A DNA stretch of 64,000 nt, taken from NCBI GenBank assembly GCA_020465985.1, contig JAANYP010007054.1, forward strand, positions 1-64,000, read 5' to 3'. Source of the stretch: Centrapalus pauciflorus. Lineage: Eukaryota; Streptophyta; Magnoliopsida; Asterales; Asteraceae. Each line of letters opens with the position of its first letter. The first letter of the stretch is position 1. Of the stretch, positions 50,876 through 61,677 are shown one piece after another. The position numbers were made by a program, and so were the translations under genes. The notes below the pieces were generated by a model, which worked only from the letters and a program-made list of their open reading frames with translations, had not been told where the DNA came from and did no database searches.

Positions 50876-51161
50876 TGTTGGGAAATTACTTATGTTGATG
50901 AAAAATAATAAGTCTAGGGGTCAAATTGTAACTAGTCATTAGTTTCTTTGTAATATAAATAGAATAGTGGAATACTGTTTTGGTACGGGTTTATATTCAT
51001 TTTGCACAGAATTGTACGGCTAGGTCAAGATTGGAAATTGTGCATTCATCTTTTTCATATTGTAAATTCCATTTTGGTGAATCAAATCATTCGGTTAGTA
51101 GCATTTGATCTTGTTCTTATTGTATATGCTTAATTGTGATTGATTAGATTAGAATATCACA
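50876..51161 (+). repeat. H 3' LTR (about 286 bp)
   Basis: TGTTGGGAAATTAC...AATATCACA. It shares the block AATCATTCGGTTAGT and overall layout with the S LTR. The end is inferred from TG...CA ends and the length of the S LTR, since the H 5' LTR is missing. Confidence 0.7.
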
Positions 51162-51464
51162 TATACATATTTATCGTCACAGTTATTAGTCATCACAAAA
51201 TTAATATAGGTATGAAACAAAGAACTGTGACAAATGATGACATTTGGCCATAGTGTTTAGACCATGACAAGTACTTCTCATGATACTTATTTTATACCGT
51301 GGCTAAAGGTGTGAATAAGGTTTGCAATAGTCACAATGTTTAGCTAAAATGTGGCTAAAACAATACTATAAATTCATAATTGACCCTTTAGCCACGGCAA
51401 AAAGTAAAATCATGGCGTGTCAGTCCAGATAAAACCGTGACCATATGTCAATTTTGTACTAGTG
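51162..51464 (+). mobile_element. CACTA transposon right end (fragment)
   Basis: Ends ...TTTTGTACTAGTG at 51464, the reverse of a CACTAGTACAAAA terminus. Subterminal words recur in both orientations (CCGTGGCTAAAG, TAGCCACGGC, CCGTGACCA), as in CACTA elements. The left end is missing; H was probably inserted into it. No transposase frame. Confidence 0.65.
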
Positions 51465-51747
51465 GACTCCGTTACTTACAAATGAACATGTTTCATTTTT
51501 ATTAAGTCAAGTTGAAAGCTTTGACTTTGTTTTGTTTTCGTGATGAAAGAGTACTAATTTGAGCGGGAGTGATCGATTTGTTTAAAATAGGAGGAGATAA
51601 TACGTGTTAGAGATATTGTTTTGACTGCCGCTTTCAAGGCATCCAACTGTGCATCCAGAAGTTCATTCACCTGACTTGAAGTTTCACCCGTCGCTGTTGG
51701 GTCCTCGTGTAATCTTGCCTTACCCTTATTCTCGTTGCTGAATAACT
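51465..51747 (-). other. Unclassified sequence with a short coding-like stretch
   Basis: 51554-51747 is less AT-rich than its surroundings and the minus strand reads NKGKARLHEDPTATGETSSQ and VNELLDAQLDALKAAVK, a plausible but unrecognised peptide. It could be an exon remnant of a host gene into which the neighbouring elements fell, or transposon sequence. The listed frame has no good start and crosses the LTR start at 51748. 51465-51553 shows nothing. Confidence 0.3.
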
Positions 51748-52547
51748 GAAACATCCCTAATTTTAATCACTTGTAATTCACAATTTAAGACTCAATTAAT
51801 GGATTATCATTTTAGTTTAAGCAAAATTCGTTCACAAATTTAAATGTGAAAACAATGAGGAGAAATCCTCATGGTTGTCTTTTGAGCAAGCATAACCACG
51901 AGAAACCTACTAAAAATCGGTTTAAATGGGAAAATACAAAGTTAAGGGGTATAATGTGTAAATGTGTCAAAATATCAAATAAAAAGGGGAAATCCTTCAT
52001 TTTACAAATCTCACACACACTCTCTCTCTACTCCCACCGTCTCTCTCCTTCTGTCACTTGAACCCACGGGTTCTTCATCAAAAACCCCAAGATCATCAAA
52101 TTTGAAGCGGAAAAGTTGAAATCAAGTTGCAATTATAGGACTATTATCATTACAACAAACGATTTGAGGTAAGGTTTACTTAAAAGTGCAAAATTTGAGG
52201 ATATTGGGTTCGGTTTTTACAAGAACCGAATCAAGGATTCTGAAATTGAATGTTAATGCATGTTGAATGTTATTATGGATTCTTTTAAAATCAAGTGTTG
52301 ATGATGTTATATACCAAATTTTCGTTTCAGATTCCACCTCTAAGTACGATTTTGAAATTAGTGTGTGTTTTAGTGTGTGTGTTCATCGACTATTGATGAA
52401 AAATGGAAAAAGATGGACTATTTTCGCACATTGATGTTATGTTTTAAGTTAAAAGTGTACATTTAAGTTCATATATGCAATTTTAGACATTAAACATGCA
52501 TAAAATAGATAAAAGTGAAATCTGGAAAAATATTGGAAAATACATAA
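51748..52547 (+). repeat. Gypsy LTR fragment G4, interrupted by G3
   Basis: Starts TGAAACATCCCTAATTTTAATC and resembles the start of the G2 LTR in layout: a CT-rich leader (ACTCTCTCTCTACTCCC, 52019) and later a block with GGTTCGGTTTTTACAAGAACCGAA close to the G2 GGTTCGGTTTCATGAAAACCGAA. It stops at the G3 LTR start; its continuation is not in the window. Confidence 0.65.
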
Positions 52548-54962
52548 TGTAACATCCGGCACTAAACCAGGTTAGCAACAATGATCTAATCTGTATTTAA
52601 TAGCCATTTAGAGCCTAATCAGTGGTCATTAGAAATTAATCAAGTGATTAACAAGGTTTATTAGAAAATTCAACTCAATTAGAATCAAATTCATCGGTGC
52701 GATGAATCGGGAAATCAATTAATCCGATCAATTTACGTTATGAAGGATTAATTCAACTAAGTACATAATTAAATTATGATTAGTGACACTAATCAAACAC
52801 TAATACAATTACTTAACATTAATTATGCAAGACTAAAACAATTCATTAAAACAATGCATCCATAAGTATTTATGAAATTACAAGAAAAGGGAAATACAAG
52901 AATACATTTCTAAATACTTTTATACAAAAAACATGAAAATACATGTATAATACACTAAAGGGGCCGGCCATAGGCATGTGTTTTCTTTAGAGGTTGACTT
53001 CTATTTTTTTAATATTACTTTAAACACAATCATTTTGTTTAAAAGTGCACACAACCTCCTACCTTCCATGCCTTTCATCATTTGAAAGACAAAAAATTTC
53101 TCTATAAATAGAGAGGCATTTCATTCATTTTAAACACACCAAAAACATCTTTTCTCTCCCTCTTGGATCCGGCCAAACACACACACACACATCACAAATC
53201 TTTTCATTCAAGTGTTCTTCAAGTGTTCTTGGTGATATTCAAGTGTTCTTGGTCCAAACCTTGCAAAGATTTCAACTTCTACTCAAAATCATATTCTAAA
53301 TACTTAAAAGTAAGTAAATACTAACTTATTTCATCTTATATTTATGTTTATATAAGTCTTGCATGATATATATAATCACCAACAACAAAAGTTTCATAAA
53401 AACTCAAGTTTATAAGTTTCTAGTTTTTATTTTTAAGTTGTTTCTTTAAATGTGTTTATGAATATATGAACACATCATAAAAATGTTAATATTATGAAAA
53501 CAAATGATATATATGTGTTCTATAACTTTTATAACTTTTATACAAGTAGTCTTTGAATAAACAACAAGAATCATAAATTATTTCAAGTTTATAAACTGCG
53601 GATTTTCGGCAGAAAATTTATATCGACTTTAAAAGATCATAACTAATTCATAACTTAACAAAATAAGTTGATTCTTGTCTCAAAAGTTAGATCTATGTCT
53701 TAGCTATAGATCTGGAAGTTTTCATAATTTATTTTGGAGTTTAAGACCTCCAGAAATTATTTGGGGAACCGAAAGTTTGACAGCTCAAAAATGGCCAACA
53801 TAGGGTTTTTAACGAGCTTTTTCACCAACCTAAACATCTCGAAAAATGGCTGTTCTTGATTCTAAAAATCCTTTGTATATAGTAGTATAATGTCGTGGAA
53901 AATCAAAGCCTAAAACATTTTGGAGCTTGGTCAAAAACAGCCTCAAAGTAGGCCGAAAACCTCCGAAAAAGCTGGAAAATTATATATATGTAAACTTGAC
54001 GTTTTAAGCGGGTTTTACTTATAAACTTGTAATGTTGGGTGATTTAAGACATAAAAATCTATAAATTTGTATATTATCATATATTAGAGATATTAAGTCC
54101 CTATTATCATTTAGGACTCGATTAATCTCGCTCGGTGCATCATCCATCCACTTACGCTAAAAAGCATTTTTTGCTCGTTAATGCCATCACACGCTCGGTG
54201 AGTCCTCATAGCCCCCATTTTCACACTGTTATGTTTTGGGGTTGAAATACATGCTTCGTTTTCATATGGACACGAAAACAACTTCATTTCTATTATGTAT
54301 TACACATGTGGTTCCATCAGCCCTTATATCATGAACCGTTAATTGCATTTATGTGTAAGCGCGAATATATTGTGGATAGATCTATTGGGAGTCATGTCCC
54401 CCATTCGGGTTAGTTCGGGTTGGCTAACAGCGAGTGCATATATATTCAACACACGGTATTACGTATGAGAATACTGCACAGGACAAACTCATTTTAATTA
54501 AGCTTTGGTTGCATGATGGTTTATACGTAATACATAACATGGAATTTATGATTTTATAAATTCAAACTCTACTATTGTTGTCCATACAAGTCAGATTTAC
54601 GTGTAAACCTATGAGCTCAACAACAATTTTTGTTGACGCATTTTAGCGTGTATTTTCAGGAAATTAAGGCAAGTATGCCTTCGGACGTATTTTACTTTCA
54701 AGCTTCCGCATCCATGGAGTCGCATGCATATTCAAAATTAACGGAGATTTAGCTGCATTATTTTGGATATTTTAATTATGTAATTAAATCTCTGTATTTG
54801 TGCGAACTTCATTTCTCACATCAGACTATGTAAAACATTGCTATATTTTAAAGTTTTAACGATGTATTTTAAAAACGTCCATACAGTGGTCGTTCGTTAT
54901 GATTATGGTTATGCTTCCGCGACGTCGCGCTTCGTTGCCAACCGGGGTAACGAGGTGTGACA
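52548..54962 (+). repeat. G3 5' LTR (about 2.4 kb)
   Basis: TGTAACATCCGGCAC...GAGGTGTGACA. It has a leader-like stretch with a possible TATA (CTATAAATAGAGAGG at 53102) and CT-rich sequence downstream (CTTTTCTCTCCCTCTTGG, 53150). No strong palindrome array is evident, unlike G1 and G2. Confidence 0.88.
53100..53110 (+). promoter_or_regulatory. Probable TATA box in G3 LTR
   Basis: CTCTATAAATAGAG is a textbook plant TATA, followed about 50 bases on by a CT-rich start region. It would drive the element transcript. Confidence 0.65.
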
Positions 54963-54964
54963 GA

Positions 54965-54978
54965 TTGGTATCAGAGCC
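54965..54978 (+). promoter_or_regulatory. G3 primer binding site
   Basis: TTGGTATCAGAGCC, two bases after the LTR end. Confidence 0.9.
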
Positions 54979-55100
54979 ATAGTGATAGCGAACTAGGTTG
55001 CATTAGTACCCTATACTATAACTGCACTTAAGTTTTACTGATTTTAAAAATATTTTGTAACTAACTAAAAGACTATGCATGGACCTTGATAGCAGAAAAC

Positions 55101-55883
55101 ATGTCCCACCAAGAGATAATCATCTTGTCCGACTCAGAAGAGGAGTATACCCCTACCAGCCCATACAATCCAGAAGTATTTTCTGAGGAGGACCCGACCG
55201 AGGAGGAAGACCCCTCAGAGGACAAGGATCCAATGGAAGAATCAGATGAAGAAGAACCGATGGAAGAGGACAATGCCAGGGTAGATCCACCATCCCCGGC
55301 GATGCCCGCCCGCACTCCATACCACCCAGCGGTGCCATCATTCAAGTCGTATCGCCATTACCCAAACGACCCTAAGATGTTATATACACCCCGAAAGAGG
55401 GTGATCACACCGAGACGGGAGTCTATTCCCATCTCGACCCCCCAACCAAATCCCCCACCACAGCACCGACGGGTAGACGCCCGAAGATGGGGCTGGATGC
55501 CTGAGACTCTCCGTGAATGGAGACAAGAGGAAAGAATCCCTTCCCAGGTCGAGGTCGGAGGACCATCCTCCACACCAATCCCCCCACTCACCCAGGAGAC
55601 GGCTGACCAGACCGTACCCCTGCTAGTAGCATGGTCTTCACGACATGACCTCCAAATCCGGTTACTTAACCAGGATATTGGAGAGTTGACTGCCCATCTG
55701 GAGCGGGAGGAGATTCAGAACTCCAATTTATACTGGGTTAACCAACATGCCCTCACCATCCAACAGGATAGCCTGAATGAGCTTCGACAGGGACTAGCCG
55801 AAAGCGAGGCTCGGAACGAGGAGCTAGCTCAGCGCCTCAACGCGTTGGAGAAGGGAGAGACCCCTGATCACTACCACACTTAG
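55101..55883 (+). CDS. G3 additional ORF upstream of gag, acidic with coiled coil
   Basis: The ATG at 55101 (MSHQEIIILSDSEEEYTPT) opens 260 intact codons. The first third is very acidic (EEDPTEEEDPSEDKDPMEES), starting with an IIILSDSEEE stretch that resembles a SUMO-interacting motif. The middle is Pro-rich and basic (KRVITPRRESIPISTP, RRVDARRWGWMPETLREW). The end is a coiled coil (LNELRQGLAESEARNEELAQ). It lies 228 bases before the gag ATG, in the place of an ORF0. It is intact while gag and pol are broken. Function unknown; it may aid chromatin targeting, but that is a guess. Confidence 0.7.
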   Translation: MSHQEIIILSDSEEEYTPTSPYNPEVFSEEDPTEEEDPSEDKDPMEESDEEEPMEEDNARVDPPSPAMPARTPYHPAVPSFKSYRHYPNDPKMLYTPRKRVITPRRESIPISTPQPNPPPQHRRVDARRWGWMPETLREWRQEERIPSQVEVGGPSSTPIPPLTQETADQTVPLLVAWSSRHDLQIRLLNQDIGELTAHLEREEIQNSNLYWVNQHALTIQQDSLNELRQGLAESEARNEELAQRLNALEKGETPDHYHT

Positions 55884-56111
55884 TACCCTTTATCTATCTT
55901 TGTAGTGTTAGGAAAAATATTATGTAATAGTGTAGGACAAAAATCTTCGAGTAATAACCCGCCCATTGTAAGAAAGTTATGAATGATTAATGAATATTGC
56001 AAGTTATTTATGAAATTGTGTTTGATGATTATAGTGTTGTGCCTTAAGAAAAATTTAAATCTTTAAGATTCAACTTCTTACACTATGATCTTTTCTTTAA
56101 ACTTTAAGATA

Positions 56112-56903
56112 ATGCCGCCAAGAAGAGCTATGAACGCTGCAGAAATCGAGGAACTAGTCGCACAAAGAGTGGCCATTGCTATAGCCACTTATGAGACCAA
56201 CCGGAACAGTTCTGCTAATGGAGACGGTGGTGCTAGCCGTACCACGGGAGGTATTGAAACCCATTCAAAGGGTTGTGGAATTAAGGGGTTTTTGAGTTGC
56301 AAGCCCTGATACTTCAATGGAACTGAAGGAGCCGTCGGATTAGTACGATGGTTTTAAAAATTGGAGTCTGTTTTCCGTGTTAGCGGATGTATAGAAGGGG
56401 ACAAGGTGAAGTTCACCACCCACACTATGCAAGACAGCGCCTTGACATGGTGGAACTCGTATACCCAATCTGTGGGGATTGATGCAGCTTACCAACTCAC
56501 CTGGACCGAGTTGAAACAAATGATGACCGATGAGTATTGCCCAAGAAATGAGCTACAGAAGATGGAGTCAGAGTTTTGGCATCTGGATATGAAGGGAACG
56601 GATGTAGCTGGGTACACCAACCGATTCCACGAACTAAGCATTCTGTGCCCTCAGATGGTGACCCCTGAATACAAGAAAATCGAGCATTACATTTGGGGAC
56701 CCGCTCCTCAAATTCAAGGCAATGTCACTGCCTCTAACCCAACCACCATTCAGGACGCCATCAGAATGGCTAACAACCTTATGTATCAAGTGTCCCGGAG
56801 AAACGAAGCCAAGGCCGGGGAAAACAAGAGGAAATGGGAGGACAAGTCTGGGAAGAATACGGGCTCGAAATCCAAGAAGCCCGAGACATCAAGGCTTATG
56901 TAG
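56112..56903 (+). pseudogene. G3 gag capsid
   Basis: ATG at 56112 (MPPRRAMNAAEIEELVAQRV). The core reads FNGTEGAVGLVRWF, VSGCIEGDKVKFTTHTMQDS, ALTWWNSY, WTELKQMMTDEYCPRNELQK and YTNRFHELSILCP. TGA at 56307 and TAA at 56355 interrupt the start of the core; the rest is open to TAG at 56901. The knuckle frame begins before this stop, so capsid and nucleocapsid are out of register. Confidence 0.87.
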
Positions 56904-57889
56904 CAGGAGTTGAGTCAAGGAAGGGCTACACAGGTACAAAGCCTTTCTGCACCCAATGCACCTTTCATGAAAACAAGGGTCCCTGCCCAGCCCCTTGTGG
57001 AAAATGCAAACGTATTAGTCATTTGGCCAAGGATTGTAAATTTGGAACCCCGGGTAACAATGGCGGCAATCAGAGAGGCTGCTATGAATGTGGAGCTGTC
57101 GGGCACTTCAGGAGTGAGTGCCCGAAGTTGAGAAATGGTGGAGGAGCTCAGGGGAGAGCTTTTGTATTAGGAGCAGGTGACGCTCGTCAGGATCCCCATG
57201 TGGTATCAGGTACGATTCTTTTAAATGACATTTACGCTTACGTACTCTTTGATACTGGGGCTGATAGGAGCTTTATATCTGATAAGTTTAGTAAGCAATT
57301 GAATGCCACTCCTTTTCCCTTAGACAACTTTTATACTATAGAACTGGCTGACGGAAAAATAATAAAGGCAAGTAGTATTATTAAGGAATGCACACTGAAG
57401 CTGGCAGATCATCCCTTTAAGATAGACTTGATGCCTATAGAACTCGGAAGTTTTGATGTAGTAATTGGTATGGATTGGTTGTCACACAATCATGCCGAGA
57501 TTTTGTGCGGTAAGAAAGTGGTACGGATACCACTCCACAAGAAGAAGGTCCTAACAGTCCAAGGGGAAAGAAAGAACCGTCAGTTGAATGTCATATCCGG
57601 CCTAAGAACATTAAAGTGCCTTAGGAAAGGTTGCCATGCGGTATTAGTACAGATTGCAGAAAAAGAGTTGGAGGAGAAACGACTCGAGGATATTCCAGTG
57701 GTTTGTGACTATCCGAAGGTCTTCCTGGAAGATTTGCCTGGGCTTCCGCCAACTAGGCAAGTGGAGTTCCAAATCGACTTAGTGCCGGGAGCTGCACCGG
57801 TCGCAAGAGCCCCATATAGACTCGCTCCTTCTGAAATGCAAGAGCTATCCAATCAACTACAAGAGTTGATGGATAAAGGCTTCATTTGA
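56870..57889 (+). CDS. G3 zinc knuckles, protease and start of RT
   Basis: Frame with KAYVAGVESRKGYTGTKPFC, two knuckle-like motifs (CGKCKRISHLAKDC, CYECGAVGHFRSEC), an aspartic protease (VLFDTGADRSFIS, about 57244-57285) and the link VEFQIDLVPGAAPVARAPYR. It ends at a TGA (57887) that replaces the Arg of GFIRPSSSPWG, a C-to-T change at a CpG. Confidence 0.88.
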   Translation: MQEARDIKAYVAGVESRKGYTGTKPFCTQCTFHENKGPCPAPCGKCKRISHLAKDCKFGTPGNNGGNQRGCYECGAVGHFRSECPKLRNGGGAQGRAFVLGAGDARQDPHVVSGTILLNDIYAYVLFDTGADRSFISDKFSKQLNATPFPLDNFYTIELADGKIIKASSIIKECTLKLADHPFKIDLMPIELGSFDVVIGMDWLSHNHAEILCGKKVVRIPLHKKKVLTVQGERKNRQLNVISGLRTLKCLRKGCHAVLVQIAEKELEEKRLEDIPVVCDYPKVFLEDLPGLPPTRQVEFQIDLVPGAAPVARAPYRLAPSEMQELSNQLQELMDKGFI

Positions 57890-58950
57890 CCAAGTTCCTC
57901 ACCTTGGGGAGCTCCGGTCTTATTTGTGAAAAAGTAAGACGGATCCTTCAGAATGTGCATAGACTACCGAGAGCTAAATAAGTTAACGGTAAAGAACCGC
58001 TACCCCTTCCCAGAATTGACGACTTATTTGACCAACTACAGGGATCTAGCTTCTACTCTAAGATTGATCTGCGATGATCCGGTTATCATCAAGTAAAGGT
58101 TCGAGAAGAAGACATTCCCAAGACAGCATTCAGAACTCGTTATGGACATTACGAATTCCAGGTGATGCCATTCGGTTTGACCAACACACCAGTCGTATTC
58201 ATGGACCACATGAATCAAGTGTGTAAACCATATCTGGATAAATTTGTAATAGTGTTCATAGACGATATCCTCATCTATTCCAGAAATAAGGAGGAGCACG
58301 AACAACATCTCAAGCTGATCTTGGAGTTGTTAGAGAAGGAACAATTATACGCCAAATTTTCCAAATGTGAATTTTGGTTGCGAGAAGTTAAATTCCTTGG
58401 ACATGTGATCAACAGCCAGGGAATCCAAGTTGATCCATCAAAAATCGAGGCCATAAAGAACTGGGCAACTACTAGAACTCCCACGGAAATCCGTCAATTT
58501 CTAGGACTTGCCGGTTATTATAGGCGATTTATTGAAAACTTCTCAAAGATAGCAGGATCCTTAACAGAGTTGACTCGGAAAGATGTAAAATATATCTGGG
58601 GTGAAGACCAGGAAAAGACATTTCAACAGTTAAAGCAAAGATTGTGTAGTGCACCAATTCTGTCCTTACCTGAAGGGACAGAAAATTTTGTGGTCTACTG
58701 TGATGCCTCACACAATGGATTAGGTTGTGTGCTCATGCAAAGGGATAAAGTCATTGCTTACGCATCACGGCAGCTCAAAATCCACGAGGTGAACTATACG
58801 ACTCATGACTTGGAGCTTGGAGCAGTGGTGTTTGCTCTCAAAATATGGAGGCACTACCTATACGGAACTAAGTGCACGGTGTTCACAGACCATATAAGTC
58901 TTCAGCATATTCTGAATCAGAAAGAGTATGAGGCAACGTCGTTGGGTTGA
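57890..58950 (+). pseudogene. G3 reverse transcriptase and RNase H
   Basis: MCIDYRELNKLTVKNRYP follows a TAA at 57937; a shift near 58005 and a TGA at 58076 come before the open part. From 58162 the frame is clean: MPFGLTN, VFIDDILIYSRN (catalytic), FWLREVKFLGHVINSQGIQV, LAGYYRRFIENFSK, YCDASHNGLGCVLMQRDK and DLELGAVVFALKIWRHYLYG. It ends with a shift at about 58930 before integrase. The FWLRE-VKFLGH join has no insert here, unlike G2. Confidence 0.88.
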
Positions 58951-59465
58951 GCTGCTTAGCGATTATGACTGCGAGATTCGTTATCATCCGGGGAAGGCGA
59001 ATGTTATAGCTGATGCCCTAAGCCGAAAGGAACGGGCTAAACCATTGAGAGTCCGAGCTCTGGTCATGACTATACAGTCAAACTAAACTCTCAAGTCCGC
59101 GAGGCACAAGAAGAAGCAGTCAAGGAGCGTAATCTACCGGATGAAGCCTTGAGAGGTATGGATAAGCAGTTTGAAATCAAGCCAAATGGATGTCGGTACT
59201 TCATGGGCAGAATTTGGCTACCAAAATTCGGAGAAGTAAGGAAGCTGGTCATGGATGAAGGGCATAAAACAAGATATGCTATTCATCCAGGTTCAGATAA
59301 GATGTACCACGACTTGAAGGGAATGTACTGGTGGCCAAACATGAAGGCTGACATTGCTACCTATGTCTGCAAGTGCTTAACATTTTTGAAGGTTAAGGCT
59401 GAACACCAGAAACCATCAGGATTGCTAGTTCAACCAGAAATACCCCAGTGGAAGTGGGAGAATGA
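58935..59465 (+). pseudogene. G3 integrase N-terminal part, cut off
   Basis: After the shift: RYHPGKANVIADALSRKERA, a broken linker, then IWLPKFGEVRKLVMDEGHK, the zinc block IHPGSDKMYHDLKGMYWWPN (second Cys pair partly lost: YVCKCLTFLKVKAEHQKPSG), and QWKWEN. The DDE core is missing because the next element begins at 59466. Confidence 0.85.
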
Positions 59466-60885
59466 TAACGAAATATCAGTCTTAAATTTATAAACTCTAA
59501 TCTGACCAAATCGACCGATAAAATCTCGGGCAAGTGTACCCGATCGTATAGCAATAAACTGGTAAGACCAGGATCGTCTCCACAGGGAACGGAAAATGCA
59601 ATTTATACCAACTAAAATTATTCTAGCAAAAATAAAATGGATAAAATGCAAACGAGTAAAAAGGGGTTTTGTTTTTTAGATTTTTAGATACTGTTGACAT
59701 GGCAAAGTAAAAGAAATTACTAAAATTAAAATGACGATTAAAAGTAAATAACTAAAAGTTTAAACAAGTATGAAATAATTAACGAAGAGAATAGAATCAA
59801 ATAACTAAAAGGTATTCATCATTGAATCACTCCCCATAGATTTGGTTCGTTTACAAGTGCAATTGATTGAAAGAGTTTCTAAGAAATTTCGAGCTAACAT
59901 AGACCATCAACACTATTAATCCGATTATAACCTAATCTATTCAAAACACGCTAACTCTCGTTATTGGTGAATCGAACTCAAACTTTTATCTGGGTTATTA
60001 GAGAAGCAGTTTCAACTATCATAATTTCAGAATAATTGATTACCCTAACCGCATGCAACCGTCATAATTTCAGAACAAGCAAACGATAAGATAAAACTAA
60101 TTACACGTGCAAGTCATAATTTCAGAACATGACACAATGTAATAGTAAACTACTCAATAATTATTAAAATTATTAATTCAAGGTTCACGACTAGGCATAA
60201 ACAAAACTCAATCAATAATAAAAACTAAACCTAAATCTAGGGTTCGTTCATCAATGATAAATACAATAAACTTAACCCATTACGAAACTAACAAGCAAAT
60301 TAAAGAAAAGAACAAAAACTGAAATCATCTTACTTACAAAAAAAAACTTAAAACTCCTTGCTTGTAGAAATATTCTAATTCCACTAGCACATGAAAATTT
60401 TGAATAGTGAAAGAAACTTAATATTTGTTTATGCTGCGCCGTCCAACATCAAGCAAAAGAAACCAAAATTAATTTCAGAATGTTTTTCCTCTCTCTCTCT
60501 TGTTCTCGCCGCCACCCAAAAAAAAGAAACCCAAAAAAATAAAAATCCCCCAAAAAAAAGAAACCCAAAAAAATAAAAATCCCCCCAAACCTCCTCCTCC
60601 GGCTCCTTTTAAAAACAAAAATAATAATAATAAAATAATCATAATAATAATCCAACCGAAACCCTAAAATATAAAATGGACTTTGGCCCGTTGGGTATTG
60701 GGTTTGGAGAAGCTCAAATCTCGAACTTTCTTTGGACCTGCTTGCATGCTCTCATATTTTTTCACTTTAAGCCCACATAATCATCTTATTTTCTTGTATT
60801 GTACCCAATTAAACCTGCAAATAAAAAATGACAAGAAAATGAAATTTTAGCATCAAACCTTATAAGTTTAAATGCATAAAAAGAA
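59466..60885 (-). repeat. Reverse-oriented LTR-like repeat (unclassified)
   Basis: On the minus strand it ends CTGATATTTCGTTATCA at 59466, preceded by CCCTGTGGAGACGATCCTGGTCTTACC (59568-59594), a phrase familiar from the ends of some plant gypsy LTRs (from memory). A 30-base unit (AAAAAAGAAACCCAAAAAAATAAAAATCCC type) is duplicated at 60515-60585. No coding frame of note. The other end is hidden, probably because E4 inserted at 60885/60886. Confidence 0.5.
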
Positions 60886-61575
60886 TGATATTGTTTGTCA
60901 GGATCTAAAAATTATGAAAATTATGAATAACCAAGATTAACTGATTTGAATTTATCAGAGTATAAATCAATAATCTTGCTTTGAATCAAAGTTTAATTAA
61001 GAAGTTTGCGGAATAACACTTAATTATTTTGACAAAAACTTTCAGAATCAATAATAGCATAAAACATAAGAAGTAATCAAGACTGTTTGTATTGCTGAAT
61101 TCAATGATTACAATCACCTCTAATCTGTTTTGATTAGACGAAGAACACAAACTGTTCTTAGGGTTTTACAACCTTAGAGGCTTATGAAAACTCTATCAAT
61201 AAAGCAATTACAGACTCAAAATATGCAGAAAACTCTTATACAATAGAAAGACCTATTCTATGTATTTATATTGCTTTATGGACGTGTTTCCTTGAAGGAC
61301 TATGACTTCTCTGATAGTAGATATGCTGGAATCTTCTTGTAGATATCTTCCCTGAAAATCAGCACATTCTGTTTATGAAACTGTTGAGCAGCTTGAATGA
61401 CTTGGCAGCATGAACTGAGCAGCTTGAGTTGTTTTGCTCTGGCAGCTTGAACTTTTACACTGGCAGCTCGAGTTTCTTCAACTAGCAGCATGAACTTTGT
61501 ATTTACACAGAAAATCTACTAACAGTCTGAGAAGTCTAAACTAACAGCTTGAGTATACTTAAACTATTTCCCAAC
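60886..61575 (-). repeat. E4 3' LTR (about 690 bp) with GCAGCTTGA array
   Basis: Minus strand begins TGTTGGGAAATAGTTTAAG at 61575 and probably ends AATATCA at 60886. On the plus strand GCAGC(T/A)TGA or GCAGCTCGAG words start at 61388, 61405, 61419, 61442, 61463 and 61485, and diverged copies at 61522 and 61544, mostly about 21 bases apart. Confidence 0.75.
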
Positions 61576-61590
61576 AATCTCCCCCTAACT
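61576..61590 (-). promoter_or_regulatory. E4 polypurine tract
   Basis: Minus strand AAGTTAGGGGGAGAT directly before the LTR. Confidence 0.88.
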
Positions 61591-61677
61591 TAAATTCTTT
61601 ATACAAGACTTTAAGTTCTATACAAATAAGGAAATGAAAAAGTAAACTGTTATATACAAACCAAGGCTTTCAAAAAC

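Larger units (their letters stand above)
15351..51161 (+). mobile_element. Ty1/copia Sirevirus-like element H, host of N and D insertions
   Basis: H is present in three blocks: 15351-16630 (end of integrase, RT), 39239-39851 (end of RT, RNase H) and 45383-51161 (last pol codons, repeated purine tracts, promoter-like leader, extra ORF, 3' LTR). The blocks join perfectly once the insertions N and D with one copy each of their 5-base target repeats are removed. The 5' LTR, gag, protease and most of integrase are missing, cut at the join with G2. Many stop codons show it is an old copy. Repeated purine tracts and the extra ORF fit the Sirevirus lineage of copia. Confidence 0.87.
52548..59465 (+). 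mobile_element. Ty3/gypsy chromovirus-like element G3 (3' part missing)
   Basis: LTR (52548-54962), primer site, an acidic ORF upstream of gag, gag, knuckles, protease, RT, RNase H and the start of integrase, all on the plus strand. It breaks off at 59465 in the integrase words QWKWEN, where a reverse-oriented repeat begins. Several stops, some of CGA-to-TGA type, and frame shifts make it inactive. Confidence 0.9.
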
